DNA from: Thioploca sp.
Lineage (GTDB): Bacteria > Pseudomonadota > Gammaproteobacteria > Beggiatoales > Beggiatoaceae
Assembly: GCA_012032555.1 (NCBI GenBank)
Contig: JAAUSR010000055.1
Span: 1-35,450 of the forward strand
DNA length: 35,450 bases
Direction of reading: 5' to 3'
The translations under genes and the position numbers were made by a program. Every line of letters begins with the position of its first letter. Position 1 is the first letter of the stretch. The notes under the pieces were generated by a model. That model was not told where the DNA came from. It saw only the letters and a program-made list of their open reading frames with translations, and searched no databases. This document shows, piece by piece, positions 7,701-15,857 of the stretch.

Positions 7701-10027
7701 GCTAATGCTTGCGCACCATTTTGATTATATAAATGACCAGGGCCGCCTAGTTTTCCCCAGATTTGTGTCACACCGCCTTGACCGGCCACGCCGCTATTAG
7801 TCTCAGTGAGATAACCACCATTACCTGCTTGAATACGACCCATATTGGTAGTGTCACGACCTAAGACAATAGCATCACCACCAGCAGCGGCATATTGAGA
7901 AGCATTACCCCCGCGACCGCCTTGAATTTCACCGGTATTAAAAATCGGGCCACCGGATTGATAAGCATACCACCATTGATCACCAGCCTTATCATATTGT
8001 TGAATTGCCGTTCCAACTTTTAAGATGACACTAGCGCCTGGATAAGCACATGAGCCACTACCTATTTCAGCGGGATCGGAACAAAGTGTTGTTTCATTTA
8101 GACCATCTTTACCCCAGATCATGCCCTTATTTTGCAGGTAATCCGTCGCTTGAATTTCCAAACGGGTACCTTGGTTATCCGGACTTTCTAAACGTCCCCC
8201 GTCTTCAATACACAACGCTTTCACTTGCGCAAGGGATATACCGGTAATCGTGTGACCACTGTTAATTTGCACCACGTCACTGGCAGTGGGAAGGGTGTTA
8301 TGATTCCAAATTGCTGTCGAATCCCAGGCACCGCTAGCGGCTGAGGCAATAGTGATATTAGCGGCTGAACAATCGGCGGGTTCAGTTACCATTCCAGTTA
8401 AGGGAATATCTTGTTCATAACCACCGCTAAAAGTGAGATGTAAATTAGCTTGTTTCCCGCCTAAAGATAGAGGCATGAATTGGGCAGAAAGTTGACACTG
8501 TTCAGTCGGTCGCAAAAATTGCTTATAGGAACAGTAGTCATTTTTAGTAAACTCTGTAACAGTAGTAGTACCAGTTAAAGCAATCGTCTCGAATTTAAGA
8601 TTTACATTACCCGTATTAGTGAGCGTAAAGGGTTGAGAGTCGAAGGGGCCTCTACCGAGAGTAACTGTTCCGAAATCATAGTTTGTTGGAGAAATTACTG
8701 AATCAAGCTGTGGTTGGTCAACTGCTTTAGCTAGTAATGGTGTAGAAGCGATTTGCGAACTGTTATCATTAAAAATAAAGTTCAAACTCGCATCTTTAGT
8801 CCCAGCAACGGTTGGAGAAAATACCAGAGTAAACTGACAAGAAGAATAAGTCTGCCCTCGCCACTGTCCATTGTAACAGTCTTTATTTGCTATGGTAAAT
8901 TCGTTGGCATTTGCCCCAGTAAATTCAAGGTCTTCTATCTGAAGATTACCACAAATTTGTGCTATCATATTAATAAAAGAAGTGGAAGAATTAGCAACTT
9001 CACTACCAAAGTTTAGCATGGTTAGATTAATATCTACACTTCCTCCATTGTTACATCCGAAGATTGGTGGATTTTGAGTATCAGCCCAGTCAGGATCGCT
9101 TATATTAAGGAAGTCAATGAGTTGTGTATCATTTAAAGCAATCGTTAAGTTATTGTAACCCAAATCTAAAAACCCAGAAGAAGTAGCTAAATTATTAAGT
9201 TTATTTAAAGAGGATGGGATATTTCGGCTAAGTTGGTTATGGTGTAAATCGAGATACCATAACTGGCTTAAATTACCCAGATCATTCGGAATAGGACCGC
9301 TAAGTTGGTTGCTAGATAAATCGAGAGAATCTAAGTGAATTAGATTTCCTAGCTCATTTGGAATAAAGCCACTCAGTTGATTTCCGGATAAGTTAAGAGT
9401 TTTTAATTGAATTAGATTCCCTAAAGTGCTTGGGATAGATCCGTTCAGATTATTGGAACGTGGATACCATCCTAAATCTCCTAAAACAAGCTCCTTCAAA
9501 TTGCGTAAATTACCTAAAGTGCTTGGGATACTACCGCTCAGGTTGTTGTGTGGCAAAAAGAGAGACTCCAACTGGGTTAAATTTCCCAACTCGCTCGGAA
9601 TAGGGCCACTTAATTGGTTTACTGGCAAAAAAAGATGTGTTAATTGGGTCAAATTCTGCAACTGACTCGGGATAGTACCAATTAAATTCTTATCGTTTCT
9701 TTCAATTTTCGTAACATGCCCTCCTGTACAAATAACACCAGTCCAATTACACGGCGTATTTGTCGCATTCCAATTATTACTAGGGCTATCATTCCAATTT
9801 AAACCATCAGTGCTATTATAAAATGCAATCAAGGCTTCACATTCAGTTTTGGGAATTTCGGAGACTAGACTACAATCGATATCAGCTAGTGCGCGATCTA
9901 GCCAAGTTAAATTAAAAACAGTCACTAAATAGAGAAGTAACAAAAAGGGGTAACGCTGTTTAACTGATACTCTTTTTGTTAGTAATTTGGTTATAGTTTG
10001 CACCAGTTTTTTAAGGTGTAATTTCAT
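4745..10027 (-). CDS. Giant secreted LRR / HYDIN-like / G8-like / cohesin-dockerin / propeller protein
   Basis: The protein has 1760 aa. ATG 10025-10027 follows GGAG. A long-n-region signal peptide ends near ALA-DI (about 49). A plant-type LRR cap (ECEALIAFYNSTDGLNW, PCNWTGV) leads into about eight LxxNxLxGxIPxxLGNL repeats (roughly 95-300). Two HYDIN/choice-of-anchor-like beta domains follow (about 330-435 and 436-545), then a G8-like segment (about 548-620) and a Gly-rich, possibly beta-helical region to about 850. Next come a TSP3-type calcium loop (DDDSDGIPNEQDNCP, about 1055), a cohesin-like domain (1092-1225), a dockerin-like pair of EF loops (DADDDNHIDLMDF and ADFNADGCVGIAD, 1305-1360), a second cohesin-like domain (1392-1495) and a propeller-like end (1524-1760). 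It is paralogous to the gene at 10116-14138, mainly from the TSP3 loop onward. It is probably extracellular and adhesive. I see no anchor motif and no catalytic residues. Confidence 0.8.
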   Translation of the reverse strand: MKLHLKKLVQTITKLLTKRVSVKQRYPFLLLLYLVTVFNLTWLDRALADIDCSLVSEIPKTECEALIAFYNSTDGLNWNDSPSNNWNATNTPCNWTGVICTGGHVTKIERNDKNLIGTIPSQLQNLTQLTHLFLPVNQLSGPIPSELGNLTQLESLFLPHNNLSGSIPSTLGNLRNLKELVLGDLGWYPRSNNLNGSIPSTLGNLIQLKTLNLSGNQLSGFIPNELGNLIHLDSLDLSSNQLSGPIPNDLGNLSQLWYLDLHHNQLSRNIPSSLNKLNNLATSSGFLDLGYNNLTIALNDTQLIDFLNISDPDWADTQNPPIFGCNNGGSVDINLTMLNFGSEVANSSTSFINMIAQICGNLQIEDLEFTGANANEFTIANKDCYNGQWRGQTYSSCQFTLVFSPTVAGTKDASLNFIFNDNSSQIASTPLLAKAVDQPQLDSVISPTNYDFGTVTLGRGPFDSQPFTLTNTGNVNLKFETIALTGTTTVTEFTKNDYCSYKQFLRPTEQCQLSAQFMPLSLGGKQANLHLTFSGGYEQDIPLTGMVTEPADCSAANITIASAASGAWDSTAIWNHNTLPTASDVVQINSGHTITGISLAQVKALCIEDGGRLESPDNQGTRLEIQATDYLQNKGMIWGKDGLNETTLCSDPAEIGSGSCAYPGASVILKVGTAIQQYDKAGDQWWYAYQSGGPIFNTGEIQGGRGGNASQYAAAGGDAIVLGRDTTNMGRIQAGNGGYLTETNSGVAGQGGVTQIWGKLGGPGHLYNQNGAQALAGQGGNCHPQATAPQQGGRGGNLWLVSLPDVHLSGGQHEAGYGGTNCITSGGHNGDDGWVRIEPNLIDLSAAPTQVSGGDVAIYGGEDFLLDFSNLSGTIVNATGDITLAVGKGGVINFSGSTGTLLQAEGQVQLFADTIVLDEDTLLTDLIQADDIVVGPNKVLREVSLTGAGKVSGEPSSTLPVKLTLANNGAELDTYQLNITDIAGWTLEGLPTAVEIDGLNSIDLVLNVTLPATLNATDTVTLTATSVADSSVLATTQMVIATPEETKAVNDDDSDGIPNEQDNCPAVYNPDQADSDSNGRGDKCDIDVLESGLTASSNSLSICSGESFEVTLQVIAPSSQSTNAVQAYLEFDPTQLQVNRVTNNGQLDFALETDFNNTDGYIHFGAASFIQAPPLGNFNVVTLNLTALGNSGSTVLHFDPNNTLIISGSQQLPQSVPDIPVTFQCQLKYQVNLQEHATPPHPSWITMLKLSGDVTGTVTSNESGQGQLPQALANGNYTLCVKNAHTLQNQVTFTVPLTSEFIDFGTLSEGDADDDNHIDLMDFVQVYLSKDQCEGDPNYNANADFNADGCVGIADAQLLANNYGQAGQSCGESTATPKLGHRPRDSREAFSLSVPENLTVGSRFEVPIRVYANADQPVGSASAHLHFDPQQVQVNSLTEGNHSLDFLLQNRFDNTLGTIDFVAVVWNGQFVTEPFTLVTLDLTLLAEGGEQTLSLVSPSGVTTVGGTPTFPGQCPPAANIPPVGCQFYAVSNEILDQDSLNNSQLFTFNREAYAVENLGPLYKGYDLQALAIHPQTNRLYAVSGAQAAEQQHKGRLYLVDGHSGDLCWVGDTTFDNVSELAFSPDGSILWGWAEGQGLIQIDPTTGEGQLVRPLEEVPLAGFTVTENEVFLGVVKNELWKYNRPAEAFERLCANLPDTINVVEMTATEGLLLGIPNATGLGLYPFDPEPTRCELKTAIEIPLQPQRVIADVALPTAACAQ

Positions 10028-10063
10028 AATTATAGTTCTCCAGATTGAGAAAAAACCAACTGA

Positions 10064-10092
10064 GTTGCTGATTCTGAGATAGAATCAGCAAC
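10064..10092 (-). promoter_or_regulatory. Conserved leader hairpin of the 1760-aa gene
   Basis: GTTGCTGATTC (10064-10074) pairs with GAATCAGCAAC (10082-10092). It sits in the 88-base gap between the two giant genes, upstream of CTGGAGAACTATAATT-ATG. Confidence 0.6.
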
Positions 10093-10115
10093 TTACTTAT
10101 CAGTAAAAAGAAATT

Positions 10116-13100
10116 TTATTGAGCACAAGCCGCAGTTGGTAAAACTACATCCGCGATGACTTGCTCCGGTTGGAGAGGAATCTCAATCGGTGTTCCCAAT
10201 TCACAATAGTTTAGTTCTGGATCAATAGGATATAAGCCTAAGCCAGTGGTATCAGGAATACCTAACAACAAGCTAGCTGTGGTGGACATTTCTACCGCAC
10301 CAATGCCAGCCGGTAAGTTAGTGCAAAGGCGCTCAAAAGCTTCGGCGGGGCGGTTATATTTCCACAGTTCATTCTTGAGCACGCCTAAAAAAACCTCATT
10401 CTCGGTTCGACTCAAAGTAAAGCCGGCTAAGGGTACATCTAAAGACCGTACTAATTGACCTTCGCCAGTATCGGTATTAATCTGAATTAATCCCTGTCCA
10501 TCGGCCCAACCCCATAAAATGCTACCATCGGAGCTAAAAGCGAGAGCACTAACGCTATTAAAGGTAGTACTGCCTACCCAGGTTAACTCACCACTACTTC
10601 CATCCACTTTATAAAGATAACCTGGATGGTATTGAGGATCGGCCTGAGCACCAGATGTTGCATACAATACGTTAGTTTGTGGATGAATCGCCAATGCTCG
10701 GATATCATAACCCTCATACAATGGTCCCAAAGGTTGAACAGTATGGTTTTCTGAGTTGATAGTGAATAACTGGGAATTATTTGAGTTGGTATTAGAAACG
10801 GCATAATAGAACTGACATGAAGTCGGCGTGGGGTCTGGATGAGTCGTTTCGGGTAAAACCACACTACGACGAGGTGGAATCGTATGGAAAACAATACTTT
10901 GTTCACCACCGGCCGCTAATAAAGTTAAATTCACGGTAGCTAAAATAAAGGGTTGGGTAATTAATCCACCATCCCATAACACCGCTACGAAATTGATTTC
11001 ACCGAGTTCATTATTGAAGTCATTTTTAAATACCAAGTCGAGTGAGTGTTCACCAGTAGTAATTGAATTAACTTGGACTTGCTGCGGATTAAAATCCAGA
11101 TGCGCCGAAACACCACCCACCGGTTGGGTAGCACTTGCATAGATACGAATGGGAACTTCAAACTGAGAACCGACCGTTAAATTCTCCAAATTGGGAAGCG
11201 CTAAGCTCATCGCATGATAACCATCTCGCAGACGACGACGGGTAGCTGCAGCCGAGATATCGCCACAACTTTGTCCGGCTTTGCCATAATTGCTAGCTAA
11301 CAACTGAGCATCAGCTATTCCAACACAACCATCAGCATTGAAATCCGCATTGGCATTATAATTCGGATCACCATTACATTGATCTTTACTCAAATAAACC
11401 TGCACAAAATCCATCAAATCAATATGATTGTCATCATCGGTATCGCCTTCTAATAAAGTTCCAAAATCAATAAATTCACTCGCTAATGGTACAGTAAAGG
11501 TGACTTGATTTTGTAAAGTATGGACATTCTTAACACAAAGGGTGTAATTGCCATTAGCTAGTGCTTGAGGTAATTGACCTTGACCCAATTCATTGGAAGT
11601 TACCATGCCAGTGACATCTCCAGAAATTTTCAGTGTGGTAATCCAACTGGGATGCGGTGGTGTAGCATGTTCTTGGAGATTAACTTGATATTTTAATTGG
11701 CATTGGAAAGTTACTGGGATATCGGGAACCGTTTGAGGTAATTGTTGGTTTGCAGAAATAATAAAAGTATGGTTGGAATCGAAATGTAGGGTTGTACTAC
11801 CACTATCTCCTAAAGCCGTTAAATTTAGTGTCACCACATTAAAATCACCAACCGGTGATGGCTGGACGAAACTAGACGCGCCAAAGTGAATATAACCATC
11901 CGTGTTATTAAAATCGGTTTCCAAAGCAAAATCTAATTGACCATTATTAGTAACGCTATTCACTTGCAGTTGAGTCGGATCAAACTCTAAATAGGCTTGT
12001 ACCGCAGTAGTAGACTGAGAAGAAGGTGCGGTGACTTGAAGTATTACCTCGAAACTTTCTCCTGGGCAAATGGAGAGTGAATTGGGATTAACTTTTAACT
12101 CAAATTCTGGGGAATTACACGCATCGCCTATACCATCGCCATTTGAATCTACTTGATCCGGATTATAAACGGCTGGACAATTATCTTGTTCATTCGGAAC
12201 ACCGTCGTCATCTTCATCAGGGTTATGAAAACCAAAGTTGATTTCAAGCGGACCAGTTCCTTTTAATGTTTTAAAAGCGTGTGGCTTGTTTGGGGGAGTA
12301 GTTTGTGTCCAAGTGGTAGGTAGTTCTGCCACAATCTCGTAGTCTCCCGGTGAAACTCCAACGCCATCATTGTATTCATAAGTACCACTAGTGGTAGTTA
12401 TTCTATCAACGGTTGGTATAAGTATAGTGATTGGAATGGGTGGGATATATTGAAGTTTGACTAGTACATCTGGTATGCCTGATTCGTTGGTATCTTTAAC
12501 GCCATTCGCATTTGAATCATTGAATACTGTGCCATAAACAATCGTATTGGGCTTACATTTACCATTACCGTCGGCATTATAAATCGCTTGAATTTCTGAA
12601 GGTTTGAGTACCCAATTAAAGAGTTCTACCTCGTCTAGAATGCCTTTGAAAAAATCGGCTAAAGAAGAAGAACGACTACCTAACCTAAGTGGATAACTAT
12701 TTGTCAATGATTTATTTCTGAATGTTGGATCAAAAGTTCCAACTTGAACACCATCTACATAAAATATTCCACCAGATTTATTGTCTCGATCTACCGTAAT
12801 GGCAAGATGATGCCATTGTCCATCAGCAACAAAAGAATTCGTCGTGTAATTGGTATAACAAGGTCCTGACGAACAATCACCATCAGCTAATTGAAGAGCT
12901 ATTTTTCCAGAGTCTAAATAGAGGTAATACCCTTGCTTATTTGCTTCAGATTTATCCAAGAGGACTTTTATCCTTTGATTATCGTCTGATTTTATCCATA
13001 ACTCTATAGAAAAATCATCTGTTCCAAAATTTAATGAGGGAATATCTGGATTAGGTGGAAGATCAGGCGCATAAGAAGGCGCAGAAGGTTCATTAGGTAC

Positions 13101-14138
13101 TTCCACATAATCATCTATACCATCAAATGACAAAGCATAATTAACTTTGCCTGGTACCGGAGTAGGACCATTTTGGTGAGTACCATAATTGACACTGACA
13201 TAATCTAGTGCAGTTCCTTGTACTTGTTCATCCAGAGGATACCATGCCACCATATCTGGAGGCGGTTGTACGCAGGTATTACTTTGAGTTTCGGCCCAGT
13301 TGAAGTTTCGCTGGTCAAGGAAACTAATGAGTTGTGGGTCAGAGGCAGTTAAGTAATTGTAGCTTAAATCTAAATTATTAAGCTGATAAAGATTTCTCAA
13401 CGAAGTTGGAATATTCCCGCTCAGTTGGTTGTTATCCAAATAGAGGTCGAACAATTGACTTAAATTCCCCAACTCACTTGGAATTGGGCCACTCAGTTGG
13501 TTGTTGTCCAAATTGAGGTGTTGTAATTGGCTCAGATTTCCCAATTCGCTTGGAATCGAGCCATTCAGTTGATTGTTGTCCAAACTGAGGTGTTGCAATA
13601 AGCTTAAATTTCCCAACTCGCTTGGAATCGAGCCGCTTAGTTGGTTGTTGGACAGAGTGAGTTCCTGCAATTGGCTCAGATTTCCTAACTCGCTTGGAAT
13701 CGAGCTGGTTAGTTGGTTACTATACAAATAGAGCTGTTCCAACTGACTCAGATTTCCTAACTGGCTTGGAATAGAACCGCTCAGTTGGTTGTTAGACAAA
13801 TAGAGGTGCAGTACATGCCCTGATCGACAAGCGACACCGGCCCAACTACACGGCGTATTCGTCACATTCCAGTTGTTACTATCACGCCAATTTGAACCAT
13901 TGGTGCTACTATAAAGTGCAATCAAGGCTTCACATTCAATTTCAGGAATTTCAGTAACTTGTGTGCACTCGGTAGCTGCTAGCAGGTGAGGTAGCCAAGT
14001 CAAATTGAAAACGATCACCAAACTAAGTAGTAATAAAAAGGAATAGCGTTGCTTAATTGGCACTTTTCTCACTAGTAACTCGGTTATTAAGTGAGTATCT
14101 GGTATCACCAACACCGGTTTTTTAAGGCATAAATTCAT
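10116..14138 (-). CDS. Secreted LRR / LamG-like / SdrD-B-like / cohesin-dockerin / propeller protein
   Basis: The protein has 1340 aa from ATG 14136-14138, preceded by CTGGAG; a longer frame would need TTG. A signal peptide ends near HLLAA-TE. A plant-type LRR cap and seven near-identical 24-residue repeats (NNQLSGSIPSELGNLSQL) span about 60-270. A LamG-type concanavalin fold occupies about 295-523 (FSIELWIKS, WHHLAITVDR, FYVDGVQVG, GILDEVELFN). Then come an SdrD-B-like domain (GTVFNDSNANGVKDTNESG, 533-633), a TSP3 loop (636-672), a cohesin-like domain (683-816), a dockerin-like EF pair (900-950), a second cohesin-like domain (983-1083) and a propeller-like C-terminus (1110-1340). From the TSP3 loop on it closely matches the downstream paralog, while its middle modules are unrelated. 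I infer a surface or matrix protein with calcium sites. Its ligand is unknown. Confidence 0.8.
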   Translation of the reverse strand: MNLCLKKPVLVIPDTHLITELLVRKVPIKQRYSFLLLLSLVIVFNLTWLPHLLAATECTQVTEIPEIECEALIALYSSTNGSNWRDSNNWNVTNTPCSWAGVACRSGHVLHLYLSNNQLSGSIPSQLGNLSQLEQLYLYSNQLTSSIPSELGNLSQLQELTLSNNQLSGSIPSELGNLSLLQHLSLDNNQLNGSIPSELGNLSQLQHLNLDNNQLSGPIPSELGNLSQLFDLYLDNNQLSGNIPTSLRNLYQLNNLDLSYNYLTASDPQLISFLDQRNFNWAETQSNTCVQPPPDMVAWYPLDEQVQGTALDYVSVNYGTHQNGPTPVPGKVNYALSFDGIDDYVEVPNEPSAPSYAPDLPPNPDIPSLNFGTDDFSIELWIKSDDNQRIKVLLDKSEANKQGYYLYLDSGKIALQLADGDCSSGPCYTNYTTNSFVADGQWHHLAITVDRDNKSGGIFYVDGVQVGTFDPTFRNKSLTNSYPLRLGSRSSSLADFFKGILDEVELFNWVLKPSEIQAIYNADGNGKCKPNTIVYGTVFNDSNANGVKDTNESGIPDVLVKLQYIPPIPITILIPTVDRITTTSGTYEYNDGVGVSPGDYEIVAELPTTWTQTTPPNKPHAFKTLKGTGPLEINFGFHNPDEDDDGVPNEQDNCPAVYNPDQVDSNGDGIGDACNSPEFELKVNPNSLSICPGESFEVILQVTAPSSQSTTAVQAYLEFDPTQLQVNSVTNNGQLDFALETDFNNTDGYIHFGASSFVQPSPVGDFNVVTLNLTALGDSGSTTLHFDSNHTFIISANQQLPQTVPDIPVTFQCQLKYQVNLQEHATPPHPSWITTLKISGDVTGMVTSNELGQGQLPQALANGNYTLCVKNVHTLQNQVTFTVPLASEFIDFGTLLEGDTDDDNHIDLMDFVQVYLSKDQCNGDPNYNANADFNADGCVGIADAQLLASNYGKAGQSCGDISAAATRRRLRDGYHAMSLALPNLENLTVGSQFEVPIRIYASATQPVGGVSAHLDFNPQQVQVNSITTGEHSLDLVFKNDFNNELGEINFVAVLWDGGLITQPFILATVNLTLLAAGGEQSIVFHTIPPRRSVVLPETTHPDPTPTSCQFYYAVSNTNSNNSQLFTINSENHTVQPLGPLYEGYDIRALAIHPQTNVLYATSGAQADPQYHPGYLYKVDGSSGELTWVGSTTFNSVSALAFSSDGSILWGWADGQGLIQINTDTGEGQLVRSLDVPLAGFTLSRTENEVFLGVLKNELWKYNRPAEAFERLCTNLPAGIGAVEMSTTASLLLGIPDTTGLGLYPIDPELNYCELGTPIEIPLQPEQVIADVVLPTAACAQ
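13380..13815 (-). repeat. Tandem 72-base LRR-coding repeats
   Basis: About six successive 72-base units encode the 24-residue LRR. Each contains a near-constant core reading AACTCGCTTGGAATCGAGCC on the plus strand. Their similarity suggests recent unit duplication, and copy number may vary between strains or be misassembled. Confidence 0.75.
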
Positions 14139-14175
14139 AGTTATAGTTCTCCAGATTAAGAGAAAGATCAACACA

Positions 14176-14204
14176 GTTACTGATTCCAAGACGGGATCAG
14201 TAAC
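14176..14204 (-). promoter_or_regulatory. Conserved leader hairpin of the 1340-aa gene, with compensatory change
   Basis: GTTACTGAT (14176-14184) pairs with ATCAGTAAC (14196-14204). Relative to the other two copies, the fourth base pair is A-T instead of G-C, changed on both arms, which supports selection on the RNA or DNA fold. Confidence 0.6.
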
Positions 14205-14368
14205 CCATTAAGTGACCGAGTTGGCGTGCTTAGCCACGATTCCTCAATGACATGGTTCACATCTAGCTTAGTCTGAATATTCAAAGGTGAGAAATCTTTC
14301 CCAAACAAGGAGCAGTTAGTTATTCTAGTGTGAGCAAAAGAACGTATCTTGAGGTCATACGAACTCAT
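14177..14368 (-). CDS. Small hypothetical protein (63 aa)
   Basis: ATG 14366-14368 has a good Shine-Dalgarno (TAGGAGAAAATAT-ATG); the frame upstream of it has no such support. The product starts MSSYDLKIRSFAHTRITNCS. It has no signal peptide, membrane segment or motif I know. Its last dozen codons run through the conserved leader hairpin of the following gene, so the stop falls inside that element. It may be a leader ORF whose translation affects the hairpin, a genuine small protein, or the head of a gene truncated by the arrival of the LRR cluster. Confidence 0.35.
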   Translation of the reverse strand: MSSYDLKIRSFAHTRITNCSLFGKDFSPLNIQTKLDVNHVIEESWLSTPTRSLNGLLIPSWNQ

Positions 14369-14588
14369 ATATTTTCTCCTAGTGGTGTGATTTTTTCTAA
14401 ATGGAGTGGACGCTAATAACCTGAAATTATCCAAACCATAGAAACTAAACGCAGTTCGAGTTAATGACTATCAATAGAGCCAACCGCATTATTTATCTTT
14501 TCTCAATTTCTGGAAGGTGGTGCGTACCACTGGTGCGGACTACCTTGACAATATAAAAAATTATGATAAGCAAAAATTAAGTGCCATA

Positions 14589-14623
14589 AAAACCCCGTCA
14601 GTGATATAACCTAACGGGGTTTT
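14589..14623 (-). terminator. Rho-independent terminator after the HTH gene
   Basis: AAAACCCCGT (14589-14598) and ACGGGGTTTT (14614-14623) form a 10-bp stem. On the minus strand it is followed by a T-run, 22 bases past the stop of the gene at 14645. The plus strand also has T-rich sequence after it, so it may work both ways. Confidence 0.75.
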
Positions 14624-14644
14624 GTTTGATAAGCGTGTTATTAA

Positions 14645-14860
14645 TTAATCAATAATTCGATACCGATTTTTTCCTAAAGGACTGCTAGAATCTTTGACAA
14701 TTTTTCCCATTAAGGTCAATTCGCGAATAGATTGAAGAACAACGGTTCTGCAATAGCCAGAACGTTGCACAATTTCACGATAACTTGCACAGCAGACTTT
14801 TTCATTATCAGCAAGTTGTAATAGGGTGCTAAGAATGATGAAATTCCGATTATTAATCAT
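14645..14860 (-). CDS. Small winged-helix/HTH DNA-binding protein
   Basis: The protein has 71 aa, with AAGGAAAAG before the ATG and a strong terminator directly after the stop, so it is probably a monocistronic gene. The sequence (SYREIVQRSGYCRTVVLQSI, RELTLMGKIVKD) reads as a helix-turn-helix followed by a short wing, the layout of MarR/replication-initiator-like winged helices. There is no effector domain, so it would act as a small DNA-binding regulator or plasmid/phage-type control protein. Its target is unknown; it lies upstream of the small ORF and LRR cluster on the same strand but is separated by the terminator. Confidence 0.6.
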   Translation of the reverse strand: MINNRNFIILSTLLQLADNEKVCCASYREIVQRSGYCRTVVLQSIRELTLMGKIVKDSSSPLGKNRYRIID

Positions 14861-15009
14861 AATAACTTTTCCTTAATATAATCAGTATTTCACAGTGCTT
14901 TTCTTAATCCTAGCTGAGGTGGAGCGCTGATGAAATTTCGTTAAATTAGCGACTACACTAAATACTAACTGGCATCCCAAATAATCCTATTTGAGAATGA
15001 TCAATTAAG

Positions 15010-15100
15010 TCGGTAGGGTTACATTTCGCTACTATTTAAGTTAAGAAAAAGCTTCCCCCGTTTTACTCAGGAAGATGGTTGAAAACAGTTCATCCAACGA
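15010..15100. repeat. Degenerate half copy of the MITE-like element at 35293-35450
   Basis: CGGTAGGGTTACATTTCGCTAC, then TTAAGTTAAGAAAAA, a C-run and later ATGGTTGAAAA, follow the order of 35278-35390 (GTAGGGTAGGTAATGTCCCACTGCC, TTAAGTTAAGAAAAA, CTCCCCGCC, GTGGTTGAAAA). The right-hand inverted half is missing. It ends near the stop of the LRR remnant. Confidence 0.45.
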
Positions 15101-15112
15101 GTTTCAAATCGC

Positions 15113-15535
15113 TTATCCCGGTAGGGAGAACAATGGCTTGCTAGATAAATGGCTTAAAGTACTTAATGAAAAAGTACTTAATTTAGGGATAGTACTACTT
15201 AACTGGTTATCAGTTTGGTAAAGAAATTGCCTGGAAGTTAAACCCTTTAAGTCAGGAATAGAACAACTTAGAACGGGTTCTTGTAAATTGCTTAAAGCAG
15301 TTAGATTGGGGATAGTTCCAGTTAGCTGGATATCACTCAAATAAAGACCCAGTAGGTTAATAACCGGATCTAAATTAGAGATATTTCCAGTCAATGAATT
15401 CTTATATGGGTAGGAAAAATGAATTAAAGTACAGTTTTGTTCTTGTCGAGAAAGAAAATTGAAATACTGCTGGCGAAGGGGTCTAGCTAGGAACAGCGAA
15501 GATAACCAACTCATATTCTTATTTTGTGTTAGCAT
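15113..15535 (-). CDS. Short LRR-like protein, probably a degraded gene
   Basis: The protein has 140 aa, with GAGGAA before the ATG. The N-terminus (SWLSSLFLARPLRQQYFNFL) is weakly hydrophobic. The middle has recognisable but irregular plant-type LRRs: NSLTGNISNLDPVINLLGLY, IQLTGTIPNLTALSNL, NQLSSTIPKL. Repeat lengths are uneven, there is no proper signal peptide or LRR cap, and the C-terminus (KPLFSLPG) is next to a half copy of a repeat element. Compared with the two giant LRR proteins nearby it looks like a shrunken relative whose 3' modules are lost. It could still be expressed. Confidence 0.5.
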   Translation of the reverse strand: MLTQNKNMSWLSSLFLARPLRQQYFNFLSRQEQNCTLIHFSYPYKNSLTGNISNLDPVINLLGLYLSDIQLTGTIPNLTALSNLQEPVLSCSIPDLKGLTSRQFLYQTDNQLSSTIPKLSTFSLSTLSHLSSKPLFSLPG

Positions 15536-15857
15536 GATTATATATTCCTCAAATTCAACTGTAAGGAAATTAAGTTAATACAATACTTAATTTGGGAATA
15601 AAGATTGTAATGGTTGTATGCCGCTACGATCTTGTTGGTGATGTTTCCAATCCGCACTAAATTTTCTGGTCTGAGCCGATGATGGAAACACCCTCAAGTT
15701 TATACAGATTTTATGCCAATAACTTAAGTTAATGATTTTAAGTAATTTGATTAATAATCATACTAATTTCGTCTGCTTAAAATGAACAGTTTTAAACCGG
15801 TTTCCTGGAAATTTTATAATAAATATTTTTATTTTCAAGTAATTAACCTCAACTGTT

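Noticed and set aside
10583-10909. Minus-strand frame of 108 codons inside the 1340-aa gene
   Set aside because: It is an alternative frame within the propeller/cohesin coding region, without a ribosome site.
13380-13815. CRISPR-like regular repeats
   Set aside because: The 72-base periodicity encodes in-frame LRRs and has no spacer-repeat structure; no cas gene is present.
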